A stretch of DNA of 64,000 nucleotides from Streptomyces brevispora. GTDB taxonomy: Bacteria > Actinomycetota > Actinomycetes > Streptomycetales > Streptomycetaceae. The DNA is taken from positions 1,674,001 to 1,738,000 of the forward strand of contig NZ_VIWW01000001.1 in the NCBI RefSeq assembly GCF_007829885.1, in the 5' to 3' direction. A model generated the notes under the pieces. That model was not told the origin of the DNA. It saw only the letters and a program-made list of their open reading frames with translations, and made no database searches. The position numbers and the translations under genes were made by a program. Below, piece by piece: positions 54,510-62,815 of the stretch; within the stretch, counting starts at the first letter, position 1, and each line of letters begins with the position of its first letter.

Positions 54510-54582
54510 GCCCCCGTAGCTCAGTGGATAGAGCAGGCGCCTTCTAAGCGCTTGGCCGCAGGTTCGAGTCCTGCCGGGGGCG
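54510..54582 (+). tRNA. tRNA-Arg, anticodon UCU
   Basis: A 73-base cloverleaf: acceptor GCCCCCG with CGGGGGC, D stem GCTC/GAGC, anticodon stem GGCGC/GCGCT around CTTCTAA (anticodon TCT), and T arm GCAGG-TTCGAGT-CCTGC. The 3' CCA is not encoded. No copy of its 3' end is found elsewhere in the window, so it is not the attachment site of the element. Confidence 0.95.
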
Positions 54583-54601
54583 CACATCGCACAGCACTCT
54601 G

Positions 54602-54626
54602 AGGCCCTCCTTCGGAGGGCCTTTTT
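54602..54626 (+). terminator. Rho-independent terminator after tRNA-Arg
   Basis: AGGCCCTCC (54602-54610), loop TTC, GGAGGGCCT (54614-54622), then a T run to 54626. A textbook intrinsic terminator. Confidence 0.92.
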
Positions 54627-54839
54627 GCTGGCCAGAGGGACGCTAGCGGGGGCGGCGTAGTAGCGGCGTAAAGCCGGACGAACCCCCCGCCGAGGAGAGC
54701 GACGGCCCGTCCGGGGGCGGTCTCCGGCCCGGATTTCGTACGCGGGCGTGCGACCGATCCCGTACACCGGCGTGCGTGCACGCCCATCCCGCACACCGGT
54801 GGGCCGTCGAGTCCACGCCCGAAGGGACATCTCGCGACA

Positions 54840-54863
54840 TTAGCTCGCGTACAGAGCTAAAAT
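54840..54863 (+). promoter_or_regulatory. Promoter and palindromic operator of the MarR gene
   Basis: TTAGCTC (54840-54846) and GAGCTAA (54854-54860) are perfect inverted arms with a 7-base spacer. TAAAAT (54858-54863) overlaps the right arm as a -10 element 6-9 bases before the GTG/ATG start, so the mRNA is probably leaderless and the MarR protein can repress its own promoter. Confidence 0.7.
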
Positions 54864-54872
54864 GGACCGGTG

Positions 54873-55325
54873 ATGGCGAGTGATCTACCTGATGAGCTCG
54901 CCGGACTTCTGCCCCGTATTCAGCGGCTCGCCCGGCGCAGGCTGTGGAGCGGCCTGTCCGCTCCCCGGCTGCGCGGGGCACAGGCCGAACTGCTGCGGCT
55001 GGTGGCCACCGAGCCCGGCGTCCGGGTCTCGACGGCCGCGCGCAGCCTCTGCCTCGCGGCCAACTCGGTCAGCACACTGGTGAACCACCTGGTCGCCGAG
55101 GGACTGCTGCGACGGGAGAAGGACCCCGTGGACGGGCGTGCCGCATTGCTGTATCCCACCCCCGCGGGTGCGGAGAAGCTGCGCGAGTGGCACGCCGGCC
55201 GTGAGGCGCTCTTCCGTGAGCACCTGGCCGGACTCGACGCCGACGACCGGGCGGCACTGACCGCCGCACTCCCGGCCCTGCACAGACTCGCCGCATCACT
55301 GCGCAATGGGGATGAGATCGCGTGA
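54873..55325 (+). CDS. MarR-family transcriptional regulator
   Basis: A 150-residue regulator with the MarR fold. The winged helix runs about 45-100 (LLRLVATEPGVRVSTAARSLCLAANSVSTLVNHLVAEGLLRREKDPVDGRAALLY region) with a conserved D-x-R wing. It is coupled to a DrrAB-type exporter (GTGA overlap) and probably represses it until a toxic ligand binds. GTG 54870 or ATG 54873 is the start; no ribosome binding site is present, in line with a leaderless transcript. Confidence 0.88.
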   Translation: MASDLPDELAGLLPRIQRLARRRLWSGLSAPRLRGAQAELLRLVATEPGVRVSTAARSLCLAANSVSTLVNHLVAEGLLRREKDPVDGRAALLYPTPAGAEKLREWHAGREALFREHLAGLDADDRAALTAALPALHRLAASLRNGDEIA

Positions 55326-56182
55326 CCACAGAAACCGCGCCCGCCGTCCGCTGCACCGCCCTGTCCTACAGCTTCGGCAACTCGAAGGCCGTCGACGGCC
55401 TGGACCTGCTGGTCCGCCCCGGGGAGGTGTTCGGGCTCCTCGGCCCCAACGGCGCGGGCAAGACCACCACCATGCGCGCCATCACCACCCTGCTGCCCGT
55501 GCCGACCGGGGTGATCGAGGTGTTCGGCCAGGACCCGGCCCGGCAGCAGATGGCGGTACGGCGCCTGATCGGTTACGTACCGCAGCAGTTGTCGGCCGAC
55601 GCCGGACTCACCGGTCTGGAGAACGTGCAACTCTTCGCCCGCGTGTACGACGTGCCCCGCCGTGAGCGCGCGGCCCGGGTCTCACAGGCGCTGGACGCCG
55701 TCGGCCTCGGCGATGTCGCGCGCCGGCTCGCCGCCACGTACTCCGGCGGCATGGTGCGCCGGCTCGAACTGGCCCAGGCCCTGGTCAGCGCCCCCCGCCT
55801 GCTGATCCTGGACGAGCCGACGATCGGCCTGGACCCGATCGCCCGGGACAGCGTCTGGGACCGCATCAACGAGATCCGGTCCGGCACCGGGATGACCGTC
55901 CTGGTGACCACGCACTCCATGGACGAGGCCGACCGCCGCTGCGACCGGCTCGCCCTGATGCACCTGGGCAGGCTCCGCGCGCTCGGCACCCCCGCCGACC
56001 TCAAGGGCGAACTGGTCGCCCACCGCCGGGAATCCGGCGAACCTGCCTCCCCGCCGCCGTCCCTGGAGGACGTCTTCCGGCACCACTCCGGGAGCGGCCT
56101 GGACGACCCCGGGTCCGAGGAAGAGAAGGGAGCGTTCAACGATGTCCGCCGCACCCGCCGCACCGCAACCCGCCGCGGCTGA
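55322..56182 (+). CDS. ABC transporter ATP-binding protein, DrrA type
   Basis: A 286-residue ATPase. Walker A GPNGAGKTTT, signature YSGGMVRRLELAQAL, Walker B LLILDEPTIGLDP and switch TTHSMDEADRRCDRL are intact. It lacks part of the C-terminal extension of true DrrA (usually about 320-330 residues). With the permease it should export a drug or antibiotic-like molecule. GTG 55322 overlaps the MarR stop; its own stop is 41 bases inside the permease gene. Confidence 0.9.
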   Translation: MTTETAPAVRCTALSYSFGNSKAVDGLDLLVRPGEVFGLLGPNGAGKTTTMRAITTLLPVPTGVIEVFGQDPARQQMAVRRLIGYVPQQLSADAGLTGLENVQLFARVYDVPRRERAARVSQALDAVGLGDVARRLAATYSGGMVRRLELAQALVSAPRLLILDEPTIGLDPIARDSVWDRINEIRSGTGMTVLVTTHSMDEADRRCDRLALMHLGRLRALGTPADLKGELVAHRRESGEPASPPPSLEDVFRHHSGSGLDDPGSEEEKGAFNDVRRTRRTATRRG

Positions 56183-56996
56183 ACCTGATCCGCGCTTCGC
56201 CCTGCTGCTCACCCCACCACCGCCGCGCACCGGCTGGCAGGTCGTACCGGCGCGGGTCGGCGCGATGTGCGCCGTCGAACTACAGAAGCTGCTGCACGAC
56301 CGCACCGAGATCTACACCCGCGCCGTCCAGCCGGCCCTCTGGCTGCTGATCTTCGGCACGACGTTCTCCCGCATCCACGCCATTCCCACCGGCGGCGTCC
56401 CCTATCTCGACTTTCTCGCACCCGGGATCATCGCCCAGTCGGCCATGTTCATCGCGATCTTCTACGGCATCATGATCATCTGGGAGCGCGACTCCGGCGT
56501 CCTCACCAAACTCATGGTCACCCCGACCCCCCGGTCGGCGCTGGTGACGGGGAAGGCGTTCGCCGCCGGAGTGAAGGCCGTGATCCAGGCCGTCGTCGTC
56601 ATCGTGATCGCCGCCCTGCTGGGCGTCGGCATGAGCTGGAACCCGCTGCACCTGCTCGGCGTGGTCGCGGTGGTCGTGCTCGCCTCGGCGTTCTTCTCGT
56701 GCCTGTCGATGTCGATCGCCGGGATCGTCCTGACCCGGGACCGGCTGATGGGCATCGGCCAGGCCATCACCATGCCGTTGTTCTTCGCCTCCAACGCGCT
56801 CTACCCGGTCGCCCTGATGCCCGGCTGGCTCCAGGCGGTCAGCAAGGTGAACCCACTGAGCTATCAGGTCGACGCCCTGCGCGGCCTGCTCATCGGCACA
56901 CCGTCCCATCTCGGCCTGGACTTCGGGGTGCTGGCCTTCGCCGCGGCGGTCGGCATCGTGACGGCCGGATCCCTGCTCGGCCGGCTCGCCCGCTGA
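56142..56996 (+). CDS. ABC-2 type transporter permease, DrrB type
   Basis: A 284-residue membrane protein with six hydrophobic segments between about residues 60 and 280 (LWLLIFGTTFSRI, YLDFLAPGIIAQSAMFIAIF, IQAVVVIVIAALLGVG, and others) and the family motif FFASNALYPVALMPGWLQ. It overlaps the ATPase gene by 41 bases, so synthesis is coupled. It forms the export channel. No biosynthetic gene cluster is adjacent, so it is probably for resistance or detoxification. Confidence 0.9.
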   Translation: MSAAPAAPQPAAAEPDPRFALLLTPPPPRTGWQVVPARVGAMCAVELQKLLHDRTEIYTRAVQPALWLLIFGTTFSRIHAIPTGGVPYLDFLAPGIIAQSAMFIAIFYGIMIIWERDSGVLTKLMVTPTPRSALVTGKAFAAGVKAVIQAVVVIVIAALLGVGMSWNPLHLLGVVAVVVLASAFFSCLSMSIAGIVLTRDRLMGIGQAITMPLFFASNALYPVALMPGWLQAVSKVNPLSYQVDALRGLLIGTPSHLGLDFGVLAFAAAVGIVTAGSLLGRLAR

Positions 56997-57036
56997 CTCC
57001 GACACCCGGCGCCGTCCCGGCGCCACCCCCGCACAG

Positions 57037-57075
57037 AACCCCCGTGACGCGCCCCGTCGGAGCGCTTCGGGGGTT
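57037..57075 (+). terminator. Terminator after the DrrAB-type operon
   Basis: AACCCCCG (57037-57044) pairs with CGGGGGTT (57068-57075), with GCGC inside able to pair with GCGC, and TTCGT follows. It lies 40 bases after the permease stop. Confidence 0.7.
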
Positions 57076-57100
57076 TCGTGCTGGGGCGGCAGCCATATAT

Positions 57101-57114
57101 GTGAATCGATTCAC
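57101..57114. promoter_or_regulatory. Perfect palindrome GTGAATCGATTCAC, LacI-type operator candidate
   Basis: A perfect 14-base palindrome about 235 bases upstream of the rhamnose-type operon. The form fits LacI/GalR operators. No LacI gene is in the window, so the binder would be encoded elsewhere. Confidence 0.55.
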
Positions 57115-57235
57115 CATGCCGAGTCGCAACTGCCCCCTCAAGACGCCGCCGAAGCCCCCCGCGCGCGCAAAACCTCAGCGTCCCTTTTCCCATTGCCCCT
57201 CCGTTCAACCGCAGGAGATTCCCGCCGCCCACCCA

Positions 57236-57291
57236 TTGACTGCGCCCGCCACCCCCGTCTAGCTTCCGAGGAGCCCGATTGAAACCTTTCA
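57236..57291 (+). promoter_or_regulatory. Promoter and operator of the rhamnose-type operon
   Basis: TTGACT (57236-57241), 18 bases, TAGCTT (57260-57265) form a good sigma-70 pair. TGAAACCTTTCA (57280-57291; arms TGAAA and TTTCA) lies just past the expected start point and is a likely repressor site. Confidence 0.65.
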
Positions 57292-57348
57292 CGACGCGTG
57301 GGCCCCCTCGGTCTTCCGCCGGCCCGGTCCACCGCTCAGGAGCCCCTC

Positions 57349-58890
57349 ATGAACAAGTCCGCCAAGGGCCCGGACGCGGCCCCGGAGCCGGCCCCGGTTC
57401 TGGCGCTGAAGGGGGTGAGCAAGTCCTTCGGCGCCGTACGGGCCCTGCAGGACGTGTCCCTCGAACTCTTCCCCGGTGAGGCGCACGCACTCGCCGGGGA
57501 GAACGGCGCGGGAAAGTCCACCCTCATCAAGGCGCTCGCCGGGGTGCACCGCCCTGACAACGGTGTCGTACTGCTCGACGGGAAGCCCGTCATCTTCCAC
57601 GGCCCCGCCGCCGCCCGTGATGCCGGTATCGCCGTCATCTACCAGGAGCCGACGCTCTTTCCCGATCTGTCGATCGCCGAGAACATCTTCATGGGCCGCC
57701 AGCCCCGGCGTTCCCTCGGCCGGATCGACCGCGGAGCCGTGCACGACACGACCGCGGGGCTGATGCGCCGGCTCGGTGTCGATCTGGCCCCCGACCGGCC
57801 GGCCCGCGGGCTCTCCATCGCGGACCAGCAGATCGTCGAGATCGCCAAGGCGCTCTCCTTCGAGGCCCGCGTCCTGATCATGGACGAGCCGACCGCCGCG
57901 CTCACCGGCAGCGAGACGGCCCGGCTGTTCTCCGTCGTAAGGGCGTTGCGCGCCGAGGGTGCGGCCGTGCTGTTCATCTCGCACCGGCTCGACGAGATCT
58001 TCGAGCTGTGCCAGCGCGTCACCACCCTCCGCGACGGCAGGTGGATCTCCTCCGAGCCGCTGGACGGGCTCACCGAGGACGGTCTCGTGCGGCTCATGGT
58101 CGGCCGCGACCTCGACGACCTCTACCCGAAGCAGGACGCCACCGTCGGCGAAGTCGCCCTTTCCGTAAGGCGGCTGACGAGGGAGGGCGTCTTCCGCGAT
58201 GTGTCGTTCGAGGTGCGCCGGGGCGAGATCGTCGCACTGGCCGGGCTCGTCGGGGCCGGCCGTACCGAGGTGGCCCAGGCCGTCTTCGGCGTCGACCGCG
58301 CCGACGCCGGTGAGGTGTACGTCAACGGCGTCGCGCTGCGCGCCGGTTCGCCCACCGCCGCGATGGCCGCCGGGCTCGCCCTCGTACCCGAGGACCGCAG
58401 GCAGCGCGGGCTCGTCATGAAGATGTCGATCGAGCGCAACATCGGCCTCACCGGGCTCGGCGAGGTCCGCCGCGGCGGACTGGTCAGCCGGGCTCTGGAG
58501 CACGACCGGGCCGCCGACTGGGCGCTGCGCCTCCAGCTCAAGTACAACCGGCTGGCCGACACCGTCGGGGTCCTCTCCGGCGGCAACCAGCAGAAGGTCG
58601 TGCTGGCCAAGTGGCTGGCCACCGAACCCTGCGTACTCATCGTCGACGAGCCGACCCGCGGCATCGACGTCGGCACCAAGGCCGAGGTCCACCGGCTGCT
58701 CTCCGCGCTGGCCGCGGAAGGGCTCGCCGTGCTGATGATCTCCTCCGACCTGCCCGAGGTGATCGGCATGGCCGACCGGGTGCTCGTCATGCACGAGGGC
58801 CGGCTCGTCGCCGAACTCGCGCGCACGGAAGCCACCGAGGAGACGGTCATGGCGGCGGCGACCGGACTCGGCGAAAGGACAGCGGCATGA
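57349..58890 (+). CDS. rhaT: Sugar ABC transporter ATP-binding protein (double cassette), rhamnose type
   Basis: A 513-residue ATPase with two cassettes. The first has Walker [26 protein letters not shown] as the signature region and [10 protein letters not shown]. The second has the usual degenerate P-loop [24 protein letters not shown] and [13 protein letters not shown]. This is the RbsA/RhaT class, powering CUT2 sugar uptake. ATG 57349 has AGGAG 6 bases upstream. The symbol follows rhizobial rhaSTPQ because the operon ends with a rhamnose mutarotase. Confidence 0.85.
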   Translation: MNKSAKGPDAAPEPAPVLALKGVSKSFGAVRALQDVSLELFPGEAHALAGENGAGKSTLIKALAGVHRPDNGVVLLDGKPVIFHGPAAARDAGIAVIYQEPTLFPDLSIAENIFMGRQPRRSLGRIDRGAVHDTTAGLMRRLGVDLAPDRPARGLSIADQQIVEIAKALSFEARVLIMDEPTAALTGSETARLFSVVRALRAEGAAVLFISHRLDEIFELCQRVTTLRDGRWISSEPLDGLTEDGLVRLMVGRDLDDLYPKQDATVGEVALSVRRLTREGVFRDVSFEVRRGEIVALAGLVGAGRTEVAQAVFGVDRADAGEVYVNGVALRAGSPTAAMAAGLALVPEDRRQRGLVMKMSIERNIGLTGLGEVRRGGLVSRALEHDRAADWALRLQLKYNRLADTVGVLSGGNQQKVVLAKWLATEPCVLIVDEPTRGIDVGTKAEVHRLLSALAAEGLAVLMISSDLPEVIGMADRVLVMHEGRLVAELARTEATEETVMAAATGLGERTAA

Positions 58891-59942
58891 CCACCACCGT
58901 CGCAAGCCCGCCGGACAGCGGCCCCGGGGCGCCGGCCCGCAGCGCGGCCTCGCTCGTGGACACGGTCTTCCGGGCCCGCGAGATCTCCATCGCCGGGGCG
59001 CTGATCCTGCTGGTCCTCGGCACCTATCTGGCCAATCCGCGCTTCCTGTCCGACCAGGGCATCAAGGACCTGCTGCTCAACTCCTCGATCCTGGTGCTGC
59101 TCGCGGTCGGCCAGTCGGCCGTCGTGATCACCCGCAACATCGATCTGTCGGTCGGCTCCGTCGTCGGGCTCTCCGCCTTCGCCTGCGGCAAGTTCGTGGC
59201 CGGAACCGATCACGGCGTGCTCACCGTCATGCTGCTGGGCATCGCCATCGGGGTGGTCTGCGGGCTGGTCTCCGGCGCGCTCGTCAGCTTCGGCAAGGTG
59301 CCGGCGCTCGTCGTGACGCTCGGCATGCTCTACATCATTCAGGGCGTGGACTACTGGTGGGCGCAGGGCGACCAGATCGGCGCCGCCGAGGTCCCCGACC
59401 AGATACTCGGACTCGGCAGCGGGAGCCTCCTGGGGGTGCCGTACCTGCCGCTGATCGCCGTGGTGCTGCTCGCCGCGACCGCGTACTTCCTGCGCAGCTA
59501 CCGCTCGGGGCGCGAGCTGTACGCGATCGGGTCGAGCCCGGAGGCGGCCGTGCTCGCCGGGGTGCCGATCCGGCGCCGGATCCTGGCCGCCTACGCCTTC
59601 TCGGGGGCCGTCGCCGGTTTCGCGGGCACCCTGTGGCTCGCCAGGTTCGGCACGGTCGTCGCGGACAACGCGCACGGCTGGGAGCTGACCGTCGTGAGCG
59701 CCGTCGTCGTCGGCGGTGTCGCCATCACCGGCGGCACGGGCACGGTCTGGGGCGCCGCACTCGGCGCCCTGCTGCTCACCACCATCGGCAGTGTGCTGGT
59801 GGTCCTGAAGGTCGACTCGTTCTGGCAGGGCGCCATCACCGGCGCCCTGCTGCTCCTGGCCATCAGCATCGACCGAATCGTGAACCTGCGGATGACCGCC
59901 GCACTGAGGAAGAGGAGCGCCCGGCATGGCAATGGCGCCTGA
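58887..59942 (+). CDS. rhaP: Sugar ABC transporter permease, rhamnose type (RhaP-like)
   Basis: A 351-residue CUT2 permease with about eight hydrophobic helices. The conserved [15 protein letters not shown] segment and [20 protein letters not shown] are diagnostic of the RbsC family. ATG 58887 overlaps the ATPase stop as ATGA. It pairs with the next gene's permease. Confidence 0.87.
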   Translation: MTTTVASPPDSGPGAPARSAASLVDTVFRAREISIAGALILLVLGTYLANPRFLSDQGIKDLLLNSSILVLLAVGQSAVVITRNIDLSVGSVVGLSAFACGKFVAGTDHGVLTVMLLGIAIGVVCGLVSGALVSFGKVPALVVTLGMLYIIQGVDYWWAQGDQIGAAEVPDQILGLGSGSLLGVPYLPLIAVVLLAATAYFLRSYRSGRELYAIGSSPEAAVLAGVPIRRRILAAYAFSGAVAGFAGTLWLARFGTVVADNAHGWELTVVSAVVVGGVAITGGTGTVWGAALGALLLTTIGSVLVVLKVDSFWQGAITGALLLLAISIDRIVNLRMTAALRKRSARHGNGA

Positions 59943-60978
59943 GACCGACAAGGCGGCGCCCGCCGCCCCGCGGGGGTCCGTCAGGACGAGGAGTTCGCTG
60001 CGCGGCCTGGCGCTGCGCTGGGACACCGCGGTCGGGGCCCTCCTGGTGGCGGTGGTCGTGGTCGGGCTCGGCACCACCGACGGCTTCGGCTCGGGCGACA
60101 ACCTCGCGTTCGCCTTCAACGACATCGCCGAAGTCGCCCTCATCGCGCTGCCGATGACGCTTCTGGTGGTCGCCGGGCAGGTCGACCTGTCGGTCGCCTC
60201 GATGCTGGGCCTGGGCAGTGCGCTGACCGGTGCGCTGTGGGACGCGGGGTGGGCGTTCGAGACGATCGTGCCGGTGGTGCTGCTGGTGGGCGTCGCCGGA
60301 GGGCTGCTCAACGGCTGGCTGGTCACCAAGGTCGGGCTGCCGTCGCTGGCCGTGACCATCGGCACCCTCGCGCTCTACCGGGGCCTGGCCTCGGTGGCGC
60401 TCGGCAGCGACGCGGTGACCGACTTCCCCCGGACGTACGCGGACTGGGCCGTCGACACGACCACAGTGCCCGGCACCTTCCTCACGTACCCCGTCCTGCT
60501 GTTCGTCGTGCTCGCCGTGATCACCGCGATCGTGCTGCACGCGACCGGCCTGGGGCGTTCGCTGTTCGCGATCGGGGCGCAGGAGGAGGCCGCGTACTTC
60601 GCGGGCATCCGGGTCAAGCGGATCAAGCTGCTGCTGTTCGTCGCCACCGGGCTGTTCTCCGCCTTCGCGGGGATCGTCTTCACGCTCCGCTACGGAAGTG
60701 CCCGCGCCGACAACGGGCTCGGCTTCGAAATGCTCGTCATCGCCTCCGTACTGCTCGGCGGCATCGACTTCGACGGCGGAAAGGGCACGCTCTTCGGCGC
60801 GGTCGCCGGGGTGCTGCTCATCGGTGTCCTGAAGAACCTGCTGACCCTCAACGACATCGCCAACGAGGTGCAGGTCATCGTGACCGGTCTGCTGCTCGTG
60901 GCATCCGTCCTCACCCCACGCGTCATCGCGGCCGTGGTCGAACGACGGCACCGGCGCGCCGCCGGCGCCCGCCCCTGA
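59926..60978 (+). CDS. rhaQ: Sugar ABC transporter permease, rhamnose type (RhaQ-like)
   Basis: A 350-residue CUT2 permease. It shows VAGQVDLSVASMLGLGSALT and GRSLFAIGAQEEAAYFAGI, the same two signatures as its partner. ATG 59926 lies inside the end of the previous gene, behind GAGGAG. Two distinct permeases rather than a homodimer match the rhamnose importer arrangement. Confidence 0.87.
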   Translation: MAMAPETDKAAPAAPRGSVRTRSSLRGLALRWDTAVGALLVAVVVVGLGTTDGFGSGDNLAFAFNDIAEVALIALPMTLLVVAGQVDLSVASMLGLGSALTGALWDAGWAFETIVPVVLLVGVAGGLLNGWLVTKVGLPSLAVTIGTLALYRGLASVALGSDAVTDFPRTYADWAVDTTTVPGTFLTYPVLLFVVLAVITAIVLHATGLGRSLFAIGAQEEAAYFAGIRVKRIKLLLFVATGLFSAFAGIVFTLRYGSARADNGLGFEMLVIASVLLGGIDFDGGKGTLFGAVAGVLLIGVLKNLLTLNDIANEVQVIVTGLLLVASVLTPRVIAAVVERRHRRAAGARP

Positions 60979-61028
60979 TCCCTCCTCCTTCGTCCTCGTA
61001 CGCCCTCCTCGAAAGGCACACCGCCGCC

Positions 61029-62114
61029 ATGATGCTCCGCAATGCCGCTGGGCGCCGCGCCGTCGCCACCGCCGCCACCGCGCTCTCGCTCGCCCTCGCG
61101 CTCAGTGCCTGTTCCGGCACCACGAAGGACAGTTCCGACAAGGAGTCGACGAAGGCCGGGGCCACGGCGAAGGCCGATCCGGGCGCGGCGCTGAAGAAGG
61201 GGCTGAAGCTCGCCTTCCTGCCCAAGCAGATCAACAACCCGTACGAGAAGATCGTCGACGACGCGGGGATCGAGGCGGCCAAGGAGTACGGCGGTACGGG
61301 CAAGGAGGTCGGCCCGTCCGACGCCAGCGCCTCCTCGCAGGTCAGCTACATCAACACGCTGATCCAGCAGCGCCAGGACGCGATCCTGATCGCCGCCAAC
61401 GACCCGAACGCGGTGTGCGGCCCGCTGAAGCAGGCCATGAAGAAGAACATCAAGGTCGTGGCGTACGACTCCGACACCGCGAAGGAGTGCCGTCAGCTCT
61501 TCATCAACCAGGCGAGCTCCGAGGAGATCGGCCGCAGCCTGGTGCAGCACCTCGGTGAGCAGATCGGCTACAAGGGCAAGATCGCGATCCTCTCGGCCAC
61601 CCAGAACGCGACGAACCAGAACACCTGGATCGAGTTCATGAAGGACGAGCTGAAGCTGCCCAAGTACAAGGACATGAAGCTGGTGAAGGTGGCGTACGGG
61701 GACGACGCGGACCAGAAGTCGTTCCAGCAGACCCAGGGCCTGATGCAGGCCTACCCCGATCTGAAGGGCATCATCTCGCCCACCACGGTCGGCATCGCGG
61801 CCGCCGCCCGCTACCTGAGCGACTCCTCGTACAAGGGCAAGGTCGTGCTGAACGGTCTGGGCACGCCGAACCAGATGCGCAAGTACGTCAAGGACGACAC
61901 CGTCGAGCAGTTCTCGCTGTGGAACCCGCAGGAGCTCGGCTACCTCGGTTCGTACGCCGCCGCGTCGCTGGCGTCCGGTCGGATCACCGGCGCGGAGGGC
62001 GAGAAGTTCAAGGCGGGCAAGCTCGGCGAGTACACGATCGGCAAGGACGGCGAGGTCATCCTCGGCAAGCCGACCGTGTTCGACAAGAAGAACATCGACA
62101 CGTTCGACTTCTGA
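61029..62114 (+). CDS. rhaS: Rhamnose-type ABC substrate-binding lipoprotein (RhaS-like)
   Basis: A 361-residue binding protein of the periplasmic-binding family 4 type. The signal peptide has a lipobox ending LSAC (about Cys24), then a Ser/Lys-rich linker. The mature domain shows AFLPKQINNPYEKIVDDAG and AILIAANDPNAV, typical of rhamnose and autoinducer-2-type binding proteins. Two ATGs (61029 and 61032) start it, with AAAGG about 13 bases upstream, a weak site. The gap of 50 bases from the permease is the longest in the operon. Confidence 0.88.
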   Translation: MMLRNAAGRRAVATAATALSLALALSACSGTTKDSSDKESTKAGATAKADPGAALKKGLKLAFLPKQINNPYEKIVDDAGIEAAKEYGGTGKEVGPSDASASSQVSYINTLIQQRQDAILIAANDPNAVCGPLKQAMKKNIKVVAYDSDTAKECRQLFINQASSEEIGRSLVQHLGEQIGYKGKIAILSATQNATNQNTWIEFMKDELKLPKYKDMKLVKVAYGDDADQKSFQQTQGLMQAYPDLKGIISPTTVGIAAAARYLSDSSYKGKVVLNGLGTPNQMRKYVKDDTVEQFSLWNPQELGYLGSYAAASLASGRITGAEGEKFKAGKLGEYTIGKDGEVILGKPTVFDKKNIDTFDF

Positions 62115-62164
62115 GCGGCCACAGCCGTGGTCGCCGACCGCTCCACCCACCGGGAGACCCCGTC

Positions 62165-62479
62165 ATGCAGCGTGTCTGCTTCCTGCTGAACGTACGCAAG
62201 GACCGGATCGACGCGTACCGCGAGCGTCACGCGGCGGTCTGGCCCGACATGCTCGCCGCGCTCTCCGCGGCGGGCTGGCACAACTACTCGCTCTTCCTGC
62301 GCGAGGACGGGCTGCTCGTCGGCTATCTGGAGACGGAGGACTTCGACGCGGCACGCGAGGCGATGGCCGCCACCGAGGTGAACGAGCGGTGGCAGCGTGA
62401 CATGGCGGACTTCTTCGAGCAGCCGGAGGTGGCGGACGACGCGATGGTGCCGCTCGCCGAGGTGTTCCACCTGGCGTGA
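62165..62479 (+). CDS. rhaM: L-rhamnose mutarotase
   Basis: A 104-residue enzyme that interconverts alpha and beta anomers of L-rhamnose. Y18, H22 (YRERHAAVWP) and Y41 (NYSLF) are at the positions of the catalytic residues of E. coli RhaM (YiiL), and GYLETEDF is conserved. GGGAG lies 8 bases before the ATG. It is the last gene of the operon and the main evidence that the substrate is rhamnose. No rhamnose isomerase or kinase is in the window. Confidence 0.9.
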   Translation: MQRVCFLLNVRKDRIDAYRERHAAVWPDMLAALSAAGWHNYSLFLREDGLLVGYLETEDFDAAREAMAATEVNERWQRDMADFFEQPEVADDAMVPLAEVFHLA

Positions 62480-62488
62480 GGCAGCGCG

Positions 62489-62524
62489 GGCCGGCCCGGA
62501 TCCTCCAGGGGACCCGGGCCGGCC
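62489..62524 (+). terminator. Terminator of the rhamnose-type operon
   Basis: GGCCGGCCCGG (62489-62499) pairs with CCGGGCCGGCC (62514-62524), an 11-bp perfect stem with a 14-base loop, 10 bases after the mutarotase stop. Confidence 0.85.
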
Positions 62525-62532
62525 GTCTGTCC

Positions 62533-62566
62533 GGGGCAGGGCAGGGGCAGGGCAGGGGCAGGGGCA
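62533..62566 (+). repeat. Short GGGGCA tandem-like repeat
   Basis: GGGGCA appears four times in 34 bases with partial copies (GGGCA) between. It is in the 336-base gap between two converging genes. The remainder to 62815 shows no gene or structure that I can support. Confidence 0.7.
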
Positions 62567-62815
62567 AGGCCTTGCCTGGTTCGCGGCGGTGGTCAGTCAG
62601 CAGGACGAGGGCGGCGCCCTCGCCCTCGCCCGCGCCCGCTGTCCCCGCTGTCCCCGCTTCTGAATCTGTCGAGCGGGATGTTGCCCGCGATCGTGACCAG
62701 GTGGGAGCCGACGCCGCGGAGCAACGCGGCGACCCCGGCCGCACAGCCCGATTCCGTACGGTCGTGCGGCCGAAGGGGTCTCCGCCGGTTCCGCCCTCGG
62801 TGCGGACGGCCCGGG

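Noticed and set aside
54510..54582. tRNA-Arg as the attachment site of the AICE
   Set aside because: No copy of its 3' end flanks the element, and the 40-bp direct repeats at 31338 and 48005 explain the boundaries fully.
62533..62566. GGGGCA repeat as a CRISPR or functional tandem array
   Set aside because: Units are 6 bases, contiguous and imperfect with no spacers; it looks like slippage in GC-rich intergenic DNA.
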